Virus record (IMG/VR): IMGVR_UViG_3300048833_000100
Span: 1 to 64,000 of that record
Direction: 5' to 3' (one strand)
DNA length: 64,000 nucleotides
Origin: a virus
Below are positions 7,576 through 17,400 of this stretch, one piece after another (position 1 is the stretch's first letter; each line of letters begins with the position of its first letter). The position numbers were made by a program, and so were the translations under genes. The notes under the pieces are model-generated. The model did not search any database and was not told the origin of the DNA. It saw nothing but the letters and a program-made list of their open reading frames with translations.

Positions 7576-7636
7576 CCCCGGCCTCCGCCTCACGGCTCTG
7601 GCCGGGGACTCTGAGCCTCCCTGGAGGTGTGTTTTT
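7576..7636 (+). terminator. Two hairpins and T-run after the primase gene
   Basis: A perfect 8-bp hairpin (CCCCGGCC 7576-7583 with GGCCGGGG 7600-7607) is followed by CCTCC-CT-GGAGG (7616-7627) and a TTTTT tract. It is probably a terminator or attenuator in the gap before the ATPase gene. Confidence 0.6.
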
Positions 7637-7671
7637 GGGGTGTGTGCCCCTAAGCGAAAGGAACCATCCGC

Positions 7672-8409
7672 ATGGATGCCACCAATGATCAGCTCGTCCT
7701 CGTCGCGGGCGAGAGCGGCTCCGGCAAATCTGCCAGCCTGCGGAACATCCGCAACCAGGAGAAATGGGTCTATCTGAACTGCGAAGCGGGCAAGCGTCTG
7801 CCCTTCCGCAACAAGTTCATCTCGGTCACGATCACGGATCCCTACGAGATCTTCGACTACTTCCAGCAAGCCATGGAGAACCCGGACAAGATCGACGGGA
7901 TCATTATCGACACCATCACCTTCCTGATGGAGATGTTTGAGTCGATCTATATCAACCGGGCCGCCGATACCCAGAAAGCCTGGGGCGCCTACTTCCAGTT
8001 CTTCAAGGAGCTGATGCAGGAGAAGGTCGCAGCCTTCGGCAAGCCGGTTGTCATCCTGGGCCATACCCTGACCACCTATGACCAGAAATCCTTGTCGAAC
8101 AAGGTCTCGGTCCCGGTCAAAGGTGCCCTGAAGAACAACGGCATCGAGGCCTATTTCTCGACCGTCGTGGCGACCAAGAAGATCGAGCTCTCGGATCTCG
8201 CCAAGTTCGACCAGAACCTGCTGACAATCACCCCGGAGGACGAAGCCCTGGGCTACAAGCACGTCTTCCAGACCCAGCTGACCAAGTCCACCACCGGGGA
8301 ACGCATCCGCTCCCCCATGGGCATGTTCCGTCAGGATCAGACCTTCATGGACAATGATGTCCAGAAGCTGCTCGACCATCTTGACGAATACTACGGCGTC
8401 GCGGCTTAA
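7672..8409 (+). CDS. RecA-like P-loop ATPase (AAA_24 / Sak4-type)
   Basis: 245-residue P-loop ATPase. Walker A is GESGSGKS with Lys19 and Ser20, and Walker B is DGIIIDTITF with Asp80. The layout matches the small RecA-like (AAA_24, Sak4) proteins that accompany an SSB gene in many phages and act in single-strand annealing or recombination. The gene directly downstream encodes the SSB-like protein, as in N4 (gp44-gp45). Start ATG 7672 follows AAAGGAACC. Confidence 0.85.
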   Translation: MDATNDQLVLVAGESGSGKSASLRNIRNQEKWVYLNCEAGKRLPFRNKFISVTITDPYEIFDYFQQAMENPDKIDGIIIDTITFLMEMFESIYINRAADTQKAWGAYFQFFKELMQEKVAAFGKPVVILGHTLTTYDQKSLSNKVSVPVKGALKNNGIEAYFSTVVATKKIELSDLAKFDQNLLTITPEDEALGYKHVFQTQLTKSTTGERIRSPMGMFRQDQTFMDNDVQKLLDHLDEYYGVAA

Positions 8410-8418
8410 TCACAGGCC

Positions 8419-8445
8419 GCACACCACACCCCCCCAAACCACACC
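8419..8445 (+). repeat. CACACC intergenic motif, copy 3
   Basis: CACACCACACC, a C tract and AAACCACACC fill the short gap before the SSB gene. Same orientation as the gene. Confidence 0.7.
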
Positions 8446-8462
8446 TCATCTCGGAGAACACG

Positions 8463-9200
8463 ATGAGCAAACTCTTTGGCAACCTGAAGAACGACGGTCT
8501 CGAAGAGGCCGGCGACCGCCTGGGCGGAGGCCGTGAGCCGGTCGCCTCGGGCCTCTATGACGCAACCATCAAGGTTGCCTATGCCGGTCAGTCCAGCGGA
8601 GGTGCTCACAGCGTCACCCTGGTCCTCGACGTGAACGGCCAGGAAGTCCGCTCGACCCAGTGGGTCACCAACAAGGCCGGCGAGAACTTCTACCCCGACA
8701 AGCAGGACTCGAAAAAGAAGCATCCGCTGCCCGGCTACACCCTGCTCAACGACATCTGCCTCTTCGCCACCGGGGAAGAGCTGTCGGAGCAGAACACCGC
8801 GCAGAAGATGGTCAACATCTACGACTTCGACGAGAAGAAGGAAGTCCCGACCGAAGTGCCGGTGCTGACTGGTCTGCTCGGCAAGCCGGTTCACCTCGGC
8901 ATCCTGCGGGTCATCGAGACCGTCCAGAAGAAGGGCGACGATGACAAATACTACGACACCGACAAGACCCGCACGTCGAACGAGATCGACAAGGCCTTCC
9001 ACCCGGAGACCCATCGCACGGTCACCGAGTATCAGAAGGAAGTCATGACCCCCGAGTTCCACACCGCCTGGGGTGAACGCAACTCGGGCAAGGACCGCGA
9101 CAAGACCAAGGGCGGCGGCAACGGTGCCGGTGCTTCTGGTTCGGGCCGTCCGGGCAATACCAATGCCCCGCCGACTGCCAAGAAGAAGCTCTTCGGCTGA
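8463..9200 (+). CDS. Single-stranded DNA-binding protein (N4 gp45-like)
   Basis: 245 residues: a beta-rich N-terminal domain (ASGLYDATIKVAYAGQ and so on), then a Gly/Asn/Pro-rich flexible tail ending in lysines and LFG (TAKKKLFG). This layout and its position after the RecA-like ATPase match the N4 SSB, which in N4 also activates host RNA polymerase at late promoters through its C-terminus. Its stop overlaps the resolvase start (TGATG). Identification rests on context, length and tail rather than a catalytic motif. Confidence 0.75.
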   Translation: MSKLFGNLKNDGLEEAGDRLGGGREPVASGLYDATIKVAYAGQSSGGAHSVTLVLDVNGQEVRSTQWVTNKAGENFYPDKQDSKKKHPLPGYTLLNDICLFATGEELSEQNTAQKMVNIYDFDEKKEVPTEVPVLTGLLGKPVHLGILRVIETVQKKGDDDKYYDTDKTRTSNEIDKAFHPETHRTVTEYQKEVMTPEFHTAWGERNSGKDRDKTKGGGNGAGASGSGRPGNTNAPPTAKKKLFG

Positions 9201-9706
9201 TGCTCCTTGTGGGAATCGACCCTGGATATTCAGGAGCCATTGCGCTCCTGGATGCCACCACCGGGCGGGTCACGATCCATGACATGCCCACGACTCCCAA
9301 CCCCAAGGGCAAGCCTGAGCTCAATCTCCACAGGCTGGGCGAGATCCTGAAACCGGACCTGGATGGCTACTGCCCCGAGACCTGCATTGCAGTGCTCGAG
9401 AAGGTGGCCACCATGCCCGGCCAGGGGATCTCCTCAGCCTTCCGCTTCGGCCAGGGCTACGGCGCCATCGAGATGGCGCTCGTCGGCCATGGCTGGGAGC
9501 GGAACTACGTCACCCCCACCACCTGGAAGAAGTATTTCAAGCTCTCTTCCGACAAGGGGGTCAGTCGCTCTCTGGCGATGCAACGCTTCCCGCACTCGGC
9601 CGACCTCTTCGCCCGTGTGAAGGATGACGGGCGTGCCGAGGCTGCCCTCCTGGCGCTCTACGCCCGTGAGGTCGTCCTCCCTGCCCAGGGGCGGGCTGTC
9701 GCTTGA
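9200..9706 (+). CDS. RuvC-like Holliday junction resolvase
   Basis: 168-residue RNase H-fold resolvase. The first acidic motif is Asp7 in VGIDPGYSGAIAL, the second is the Glu in IAVLEKVATMP, and the C-terminal block KDDGRAEAALLALYA supplies the remaining acidic residues. It would cut branched recombination and replication intermediates before packaging. It starts within the stop of the SSB gene. Family assignment is strong; substrate preference cannot be read. Confidence 0.88.
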   Translation: MLLVGIDPGYSGAIALLDATTGRVTIHDMPTTPNPKGKPELNLHRLGEILKPDLDGYCPETCIAVLEKVATMPGQGISSAFRFGQGYGAIEMALVGHGWERNYVTPTTWKKYFKLSSDKGVSRSLAMQRFPHSADLFARVKDDGRAEAALLALYAREVVLPAQGRAVA

Positions 9707-9710
9707 CAGC

Positions 9711-9727
9711 TCCCCCAAACCACAACA
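9711..9727 (+). repeat. Weak CACACC-like intergenic motif
   Basis: TCCCCCAAACCACAACA before the gene at 9748 is a divergent relative of the repeated motif; the exact core is missing. Confidence 0.4.
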
Positions 9728-9747
9728 ACTCACTCTATGGAGCTGCC

Positions 9748-10251
9748 ATGCAGATCACCCTCTCCGAAGACGAAATCCAACAAGCCGTCGTGGCCTTTGT
9801 CCGCGGTCAGATCACCATCGCCGAGAACCAGCAGATCGACGTGAACTTCACGGCCGGTCGGGCACCCAATGGCCTGACGGCCACGCTGCAGATCTCGACC
9901 GTCGGTGCCGCGATCCCGGCTCCCAAACCCATGGCTCGCCCCACGTCGGGCAACCCCTTCGGCAACATGAAGGCCCCGGCTCCCCAGGAACCGATCGCCA
10001 ATATCTCGACCGGCGAGGAGCGTGTCCCCGTGATGGACACCGCACCGGATGCCGACCCGGAACCGGAAGTGGGCGAGCCCGTCAACTATGCTCAGGATGA
10101 CACGGCTGAAGAGCCCCAGACCTCCGAAGAGCCGCCGCTGGTGAAGAAGGCTGGCATCTTCTCGAAGGCCACGGCCAATGTTGACGAGGCGCCGGAAGCG
10201 GTGTCCGATGATAAGCCCTCCCCGAAGTCGATCTTCTCGAAGACCGCCTGA
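9748..10251 (+). CDS. Acidic protein with disordered middle, 167 aa
   Basis: The N-terminal third (MQITLSEDEIQQAVVAFVRG) is helical. The rest is rich in Pro, Ala, Glu and Asp and probably unstructured. Two copies of a KxxIFSK-like motif occur near the end (AGIFSKATA and KSIFSKTA), resembling the basic-aromatic tail of the SSB-like protein two genes upstream. A partner-binding role is possible. I chose the ATG at 9748 with TGGAGC upstream over an in-frame TTG at 9703. Confidence 0.65.
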   Translation: MQITLSEDEIQQAVVAFVRGQITIAENQQIDVNFTAGRAPNGLTATLQISTVGAAIPAPKPMARPTSGNPFGNMKAPAPQEPIANISTGEERVPVMDTAPDADPEPEVGEPVNYAQDDTAEEPQTSEEPPLVKKAGIFSKATANVDEAPEAVSDDKPSPKSIFSKTA

Positions 10252-10272
10252 TCCATCCGGCCTGATACGACC

Positions 10273-10304
10273 AGAAAGCACCCTCCGGGGTGCTTTCTCT
10301 TTTC
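10273..10304 (+). terminator. Rho-independent terminator
   Basis: AGAAAGCACC (10273-10282) pairs perfectly with GGTGCTTTCT (10289-10298), followed by CTCTTTTCCC. Confidence 0.8.
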
Positions 10305-10322
10305 CCACTTCAGGAGGATCGG

Positions 10323-10514
10323 ATGGCCATCATCCCCCGCACACCCTTCACCCCCGAGTCCATGGACGACCCGTTGACGCTCACTCAGCATCTCTTCGGT
10401 GAGACCATGGCTTCGCTCGAGTCCATGCCCCAGAACCGCATGACGGCTCTCGCCAAGACCAAGCTCGAGGAAGGATACTTCTGGCTCCTCGCCGCAGGAG
10501 CACAACCCGCATGA
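10323..10514 (+). CDS. Hypothetical protein, 63 aa
   Basis: Small protein beginning MAIIPRTPFTPES, Met-rich and mostly helical. CAGGAGGATCGG immediately precedes the ATG at 10323, a strong ribosome binding site. The stop overlaps the start of the following small membrane protein. No family recognised. Confidence 0.65.
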   Translation: MAIIPRTPFTPESMDDPLTLTQHLFGETMASLESMPQNRMTALAKTKLEEGYFWLLAAGAQPA

Positions 10515-10678
10515 TGAAGTTCATCTTCGGTCTCGGCTATGTCCTCGTCGTCATCGGCGTGATCGGCATTGCCCTCGGGACCACTGTGCTCTTGGTGCAA
10601 CAGCTTCTGCTGCTCGGTATCCTGCTTCTGGTCGGCGCTGCTGTCTGGAAGTTCTGGATCATGCCGGAAAAACCCTGA
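10511..10678 (+). CDS. Small two-span membrane protein, 55 aa
   Basis: 55 residues beginning MMKFIFGLGYVLVVIGV. Two hydrophobic segments (about residues 4-24 and 25-48) are followed by WKFWIMPEKP. It overlaps the preceding stop (ATGATG) and ends just before a terminator. Its size and topology would suit a holin-like or membrane-modulating protein, but nothing proves that. Confidence 0.6.
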   Translation: MMKFIFGLGYVLVVIGVIGIALGTTVLLVQQLLLLGILLLVGAAVWKFWIMPEKP

Positions 10679-10690
10679 CCCCAAATAGCA

Positions 10691-10729
10691 GAAGCCCCCC
10701 TGCCCGTGATTCAGGGGGGCTTCCGTTTT
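10691..10729 (+). terminator. Strong Rho-independent terminator
   Basis: GAAGCCCCCCTG (10691-10702) pairs perfectly with CAGGGGGGCTTC (10712-10723), followed by CGTTTTG. Confidence 0.85.
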
Positions 10730-10907
10730 GGCTCTCGGAGGTCTTTGGGAAAACTGGTTCGAGATCCTGGGAACACCATATCTAGTATCGACCGGAGGTT
10801 TAACCCCAAATCTTTCAGACAACCGTCTGATGGGTTTTCACTTGCCTTTTGATAGGGCCAAACTAATTCTGGAAGTCTGATCAATTCAATCGAGTTCCGG
10901 TTGAACC
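10730..10907 (+). other. Non-coding gap with AT-rich stretch
   Basis: About 180 bases with no gene. It holds a small hairpin (TCAGAC-AACC-GTCTGA near 10819-10834) and an AT-richer stretch with TTGCCT and TAATTC 16 bases apart that could be a weak sigma70-like promoter for the gene at 10908. Confidence 0.35.
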
Positions 10908-11426
10908 ATGGGAGCCCAATCAGTGACTGCCCTGTCTATCCCCACATCCTTGCCTCCGGTCCTGCACCAGATCACCCTGAACACCGGGGAGATCCGGCAC
11001 CGAGATCGGGCTGTCATCCCCGTGGATGTGTTACCGGGAGCCCTCGAAGCGATTGATCGCATGGTTCACAAGAACACCTGCATCCCCATGAACTTCGACG
11101 GTGAGTCCTGGCTTGTGGCCGGGCATGCAGAAGACCGCACCCTGACCATCACGCTCTGGCGTGGCACCTGGGACAAGCGGGTGCTCTTCCTATCGGCCGG
11201 CACAGCCCCGGATCTCGTCTCCGGCAAGGCTCTCTGGGCACGACTGCATGAGCACAGCTCCGACCCCATTCCTGACCCACCTCAGGACGTTCCCTGGATC
11301 GCCGAGCGGTTTGAACCCATCGGGTTACTGCTCCCCCAAACCACCATCTGGGCCATCGACTTCTCAGCCATGATCGGCTGGGCCTGGTTGGTCTATCTCG
11401 CAGCATTGGAACTCCCGGTCCATTGA
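10908..11426 (+). CDS. Hypothetical protein with C-terminal hydrophobic segment, 172 aa
   Basis: Last rightward gene of the replication block. The body is alpha/beta with no motif I know. The C-terminus (ISFSAMIGWAWLVYLAALE-like, residues about 150-168) is hydrophobic and could anchor it in a membrane. It stands alone between terminators and may have its own promoter. The stop codon lies inside the downstream terminator hairpin. Confidence 0.65.
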   Translation: MGAQSVTALSIPTSLPPVLHQITLNTGEIRHRDRAVIPVDVLPGALEAIDRMVHKNTCIPMNFDGESWLVAGHAEDRTLTITLWRGTWDKRVLFLSAGTAPDLVSGKALWARLHEHSSDPIPDPPQDVPWIAERFEPIGLLLPQTTIWAIDFSAMIGWAWLVYLAALELPVH

Positions 11427-11443
11427 CCGGGAGTTTCCTTTTT
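11411..11443 (+). terminator. Terminator at the converging gene ends
   Basis: ACTCCCGGTC (11411-11420) pairs perfectly with GACCGGGAGT (11425-11434), followed by TTTCCTTTTT. It separates the rightward block from the leftward virion polymerase gene. Confidence 0.85.
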
Positions 11444-11451
11444 GCCCTACC

Positions 11452-14400
11452 CTAGTCGAAGATTGCAGCGACCGGGTGGTTGAACGGGGCATCGAAGCCC
11501 ATGGCCGGGCCGAACGAATAGGGCAGCCGTCCATCGAGAGTCGAGCCAAGGAAAGACCCATCCCAGGTGGTGGAAATCCCCGAGGCCGGGCCAACACCCC
11601 CCATCATGAACAGCGAGGTGAGCGGCCGGTCCCGCAGGGTCCGGGCCGCGATCTTCATGATCCTGAGCTTGTAGCTCCAGAACCACTGCAGACCCATGGT
11701 CTCCCGGAAATCCCGTCCCCGGCCCGGCAGACGGTTATACTGCACGAACTCTTCCCGGATCTGGTCGAGAGCATCCTCAGGCTTCATGCCCTTCTTCTTG
11801 GTCAGGTGATCATAGAGCACCGCCTTGGCCACGAAGTCTCCATACTGAACCATCCGGTTCAACCCCTGGAACAGGGCCGAGTCCTTGGTGATCAGCAGGT
11901 TCTTGGCCGTGCCTTGAGCCCAGTCCGGCATCCGGTTTGCGACCCGCTCCAGATACTCCCCCCACTTGCCTTCCCGGATGGCCACATCGGCTTCAGTCAG
12001 GCTTTCGGAGATCGTCGAGAACTCACCGCTCTCGATCAGGGGTGCCACAGAGAGCTTGGCATTGGCTCGATCCAGAACTGCGATCCGTGCCTGCAGGGCA
12101 TCCCGACGGGTCGGGTTATTGATCACAGCCGCCATCTCGATCTGCAACCGCTGGATCTCTTCCCGGTTCTTCACATAGGTCGAGATCTCCGAGAACTTGT
12201 CCCGCATCCCGGTCGCAATGGCGATCGGGCTCACACCCACCATCGAGAGGTGGTAGATGTTGGACAAGATGTTCTGGTAGCCCACCACGATCGAGCGGAC
12301 GATGATCGTGGTCTTGGCGAAGGATACCACGGACTCGACCGTATTCTCGAAGGTCTTGAGCTTGCGGAAGGCATGCACCCCAAGAAGACGTTCAGCCGTC
12401 TTCTGGATATTCTGCTGGGTTTTTTCATTCCAGCGGGAGATCCCGGTCCAGGCATCCGTCGTCGAGGCACGTCGGAAACCAATCGCATCCTCGACCTGAT
12501 CCCGTTTCACCCACAGCTCGTCTTTACCGAAGACCTCATGGGCGTGCTGCTTCATCTTCCAGCCCATGGTTCCCCAGGCATCCCGAACCACAGGATCCTT
12601 TTGGTTCGGGTCCGCGACGTTGATGAACTCGGAGACATCGCCCTTGGCTCGAGCTGCATCATAGGTCTCTTTCAGCACCTCGAGCAGCGCGACGTTGTTG
12701 GCATCCGCCACATTCTCTTCGACGATCCGACCCATCCACACCCCGAGCATCCGTCCGAGGTGATCATCCATCGGCATGGCTTCGGTATGGGCAGGATCCA
12801 TGGGGCGCTGGTGCCCGGCGATCTTGCCCTCCTTGTCGAAGATCGGCAGCAGGTAGTCTCCGGCAGGCAGGTTGTCGAGAGACCCTGGACGTGCCCGGCC
12901 GACCGAGAGCGCAATATCGGCGCTGTCATAGTCGGCAATCAGGCCAGCCGTCTGACCCGGCAGACGCTGGCCGGTATGGGCATCCACACCCATCCAAGTC
13001 TCGTGAACCGTCTGAGCCACCCCCTGACGGAAGGCAGTCTTGCCTGCCACCGTGGAGCGATAGTAGCCCCGCTTCGGCTGACGACCTTCGTTCTTGTCTC
13101 CGACATAATCCCCGACACGGGTGAACCCCCGCTTCAGGAGATTTGCTTGTTGGTCATCCTCGAAGACCATCAAGGCGGCACCTTCCTGCATCAGCCGTGG
13201 GATATACCCCTTCAGACCGTTGTTCTGCGCCACCTGGTTCAGAGCCCCGTCCCTGGTGATCCGCTTCATCTCCAGGGTTCGGGTGCCATTCAGGAAGCCG
13301 GTCAGGGTCTGCATCCCATCAGCCTCGTCCTTGGCCAGATCAGCCAGGGCCTTCTGCGTATCGGCATCGAGCTCGGCAAAGGCATAGAGGCTGGTCAGCT
13401 GGTCAATGGCAGTCACCAGATCTTCCGAGACGGGAGCCACACCCTTGGGTTTGTTCTCCCCGAACAGATGCGCGATGGCATGGGCGTTGGGCAGCAGGTT
13501 CTGCGAGGTCACCTTGCCAGACACCATATAGACGGCCAGTGCCTTGGCCTTGGCGATCTGCCGGGCCGATACAGCACCCCCCAGACCCATGACGGCTTCT
13601 TCGGCATCCGCGATCTTCTGATCCAAAGAACCCAGGTTCCGAAGCAGATCCAACGTCTCGGCATGACCAAGTGCCAGGAGATCCGTGCGAGCCAGTCCCT
13701 TGTGCAGCTGGCTCCACTCCGCACTCGTCAGCGGCCGGGAAAACTTCTTGGCGAGGTTCACCGGAACCCCCTCCCGGAAGTCTTGGCGCAGGGCGTCAAT
13801 CTTCGACTTGGCCTTGTTGATCAGACGCAGCAGCCCGATGTTGTCCTTGGTCTGTCCACGGAGATCCGACAGGATCGACCGCAGCTCGTGTTTCCCTTCG
13901 ATCCGGTTCAGGAAATAGGTGGCATTGTCCATGTTTTCCTCGGTGCGATCCGGGGATCCCAGAGAGGTCACCAGAGAGGTGACATAGGCCGCCTGCCCCA
14001 GGACGGAGCCTTTGCGCTGCTTGGCCGCATTGACCAGCTTGATCGTTGCCTTGGTCGACTTGTCCTCAACCTGTGATGCCAGCCAGCTGTTGGCCTGTTC
14101 GATCTTCTCGTTCATGGTCTCCAGCCCGGCCATCAGCCGGCGCTTGCCCTGCACCGTGGTCAGAGTCAGGGCGAGCTTCTCCATCTCCTGCCGCAGGTTG
14201 GGCTCCATCTTGCGCGGGTGGATCGACAGACGGGTGATCAGGTTCACCAGAGTGGAACCAATCGACCGGAGGAAATCATCCACCGAGTCCCACTTCAGAT
14301 CGGCGATCTTGGGAGCCTCGATCTTCTCCAGCACTTCCCGGAACCCGTCATTGGTCAGGGCCAGGGCTGTGAACACCGCCAGCTGGTCATTCCGGTTCGG

Positions 14401-17400
14401 GGTCTGTTTCTTGATCCCGTCTGCCCCGGCAAGGTGATCCCACATCGCCTCGGCCAGGGATGCACTCACCCCAGGCAGCTTGGTGAAGTCCTGGGGGGTC
14501 ACCACCCGCAGCACATGGTCGAAGGCTTCCTGCAGATGCCGATGGATCGGCTTGTCCGCTCGCATGCCTGCCTGCACCGACGCATAGACAGCCTCGAAGG
14601 CCCGTGCCTCCCGAGCGGTCACATTGAAGCCTGCAGCCGCTGCCCGTTCCCGAGCCTTACCAGCCGTGCTCAGACTGTCTGCAACGGCCGTCTGTGCCTT
14701 GGTGGCAGCCTCTGCTTCCGTGATCTTCCCCGCGGCCAGCAGATCATTGACATTGCCCATGCGCTCCAGCCAGAGCCGCATACGACCAAGGAACATCTCC
14801 TCGACCTCCTGCAGCCTGTCCGAAGCAGGGAAGCTCTGGTCCAGCACCTGATTGACCTGTGCATCTGCACGGGCCACCTCGACAGCTTTTGAGGGCGCCA
14901 CCAGCAGGGTTGCGTTGAACTGCAGGTTCGACAGCAACGTGTTGCCGGGGTGGAACCCCACCAGCTTCTTGAAGGCATTGATTGCTCGAGCCACCCAGGA
15001 GATCAGGGGACGGTAGGTCTTGGTCGCCTCGAGCTTCTCCGAGAGCTTCTGGTTCGACAGTGCATAGGAGATCAGCTCGGAGATCTGGGCAGCCGGATTG
15101 CCTTTCTGGGCATGCAGCACCGCATGCAGCTGAGACATGGCGCCTGCACTGGCCCCTTCCGGGACCATCTTCAGGATGTCATCCCGCAGGGCTTCCAGCT
15201 CCTTGACGGCATGGCGGACATGCTCCGGCACCGATCTGGGATCGTCGTAGAAATCGACCAGCCGCTTCATCGTGTGGATGTGGAGCATCTCGTGGATCAG
15301 AACTTCCGGGGCTGCATGAGCCACGAAGACAACCTGCTTGCCGGCCGAGCTCTGCCCATACTGGATCTGCCCATTGGACTGGTTCAGCCCCTTGGTCAGT
15401 TCCGGGTAGAGGGTATTCCGCACCTGCTCCAGCGCCTTGTTGGAGCCGAAGTAGTAGACCACGTCTTCCGACAGGGGAGCTACTTTCCGCATCCCCTGGA
15501 TGGCCCGCAGCTGCTCTTCCGTGGTGTCGGTATCCGCCGTCAGGAGCTGCATCACTGCAGAGCCCTTGATCGAGACCACCCCCGGATGCCCATCAACCTC
15601 CGTGCCCAATTCAGACACCTTGGCCCGGAACTCGGCACTGGGCTTCTGGGCATAGTCCTTCCGAGAGGCCCCGTCCTTGGCAGCCCTTGCCTGTGCCTGA
15701 AGAGCAGAGAGCTCTTCCCGGTAAAGCTGGTTCAGCTGGCTCGTGATCTCGTCATAGGCGATCGGGGAACCACCCGCCACCACAGTCCCTGGGGAGACGA
15801 AAGGTGCCTGTGCCGACGCCATGTGATCGGTCGAGGTTGCCATCCGTGCCATGGCCCGTTTCCGGGCCGTGCTTTGCATGGCCATCTCATCAAGCTCCCG
15901 CTGCATGTTCACGATGTCTGCGTGCTGCAGGGGCCGGTTACCAACCGTCTTGCGGAAATCCCGCATCGTCTTGTTCAAGGCGTCCTTGGTGTCTTTGCTC
16001 AGATTGGCAAAATCCTGATAGGTCAGGTTCTGGGTCATCTGCCGGAACCCGTCTGCAATCGCCTGATAGGGATTGCCCTCGATCCAGCCATTGTAGACTT
16101 GCTCGTTGATCTGTCGGGATGCCCCTTCGATCTTGTCGGCCGCCAGCTCCACCCCGTCAAAGACCGGGAGAGACATATCGAAATCCCCATTCCCATCATG
16201 ATAGATGTTCAGGATCATCCGACCATCGCCGGTCCCGATCGTCAGGAAGGCACTGACCTTCACCGAAGCATCGGCCGGGGTGACCAGCGTGGCACGGGTC
16301 TCCATATTCCCGCTGAAGCTGCCACCCACCTTGTAGTCATGGCTTTGATCCCGATCGGGAGCCGCGATCTGGAAGCTCTGTGCATCGGTCCCATAGATCG
16401 GAGCGATCTTCATGCTCTCGGCATAGATGTCCCGCATCCGCTCTTCCGACAACAGACGACGGCCAGGCTTTGGGGTCCATTCCCCGGTGGCACCATTGGA
16501 GCCTTTCCGTTTGGCTTCCAGTTCCGCTTCAGCCTTCTGGGCTGCATCCTCTTCAGCCTGTGCCTCTTTCAGCTTCCGCAGGAACACATCCCGGAAGATC
16601 AGGGCCTGGACCTGAGATGCCCGTTGTGTGGTTCGCATATGGCTCCCGAGACCCCCCGTGGTCTCGTCGATCGCATCAAACATCGGCTGAGCAAAATGGA
16701 TCTCGATGTTCTTGGCCAGGGTATCGAACATGCGCCCAGACACCGTGGACTCGACCGGGTTGCTAAACCAGTCGTGCATCTCACGACGGGACAGACCCAT
16801 GACTGCCATGAGGTCTTGAACCATCTGATACTCATTGGCCTTCAGGGCATCGAAGTTCCGGTAACCATTTCCTTGCCGAGAGATCTCCGTGAGCATCTTG
16901 GAGAGCTGTTTCGTCACCACCCCCGCGATTTTATTGGACACGCCATTGACGCCGGAACCATAGAGGAACACGGTCAGTGGGTTCTTCACCGTGTTGCGGC
17001 CGATCCCCACACCCTCCAGCCGACCATCCTCCCCATGCTCCAGTTCGATCTGCAGGAACGCGGGGTCGTTGAACTTCTCAAGGACCCGCAGCACTGAATG
17101 AAGCCGTTCCTGAGAGAAGCCTTCTGGCACATCATCAACCTGCCCATGCACAAGATCGTGCATGCGGGCCTCGAGCCGGTGGGCCGCCATATGATAGAGG
17201 TCGGTGCGGTTTTCTGCCCGCATCGCCACGAAGTTGTTCAGCGAGATCTCCACATCTGTGAAGAACAGCCCGCCTTTGGCAAACCGCTCGATCTGGGCTG
17301 CATCAAACTCACCCAGGCCCATGTGAACCATGGCATTGATGGGACCGTCTGTCTTGCCATCCGCCTCCAAGGCCAGTGCCGTCTCGAAGGCATTGCGGTT

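Noticed and set aside
6547-8379. A 610-codon leftward frame opposite the primase and ATPase genes
   Set aside because: Crosses two well-supported rightward genes with intact catalytic motifs, and has no ribosome site.
11476-17097. Very long open frames on the + strand opposite the virion polymerase gene (for example 866 and 715 codons)
   Set aside because: They are shadows of the leftward gene in GC-rich DNA: no ribosome sites, Leu/Gly/His/Arg-heavy translations, and the polymerase motifs are all on the opposite strand.
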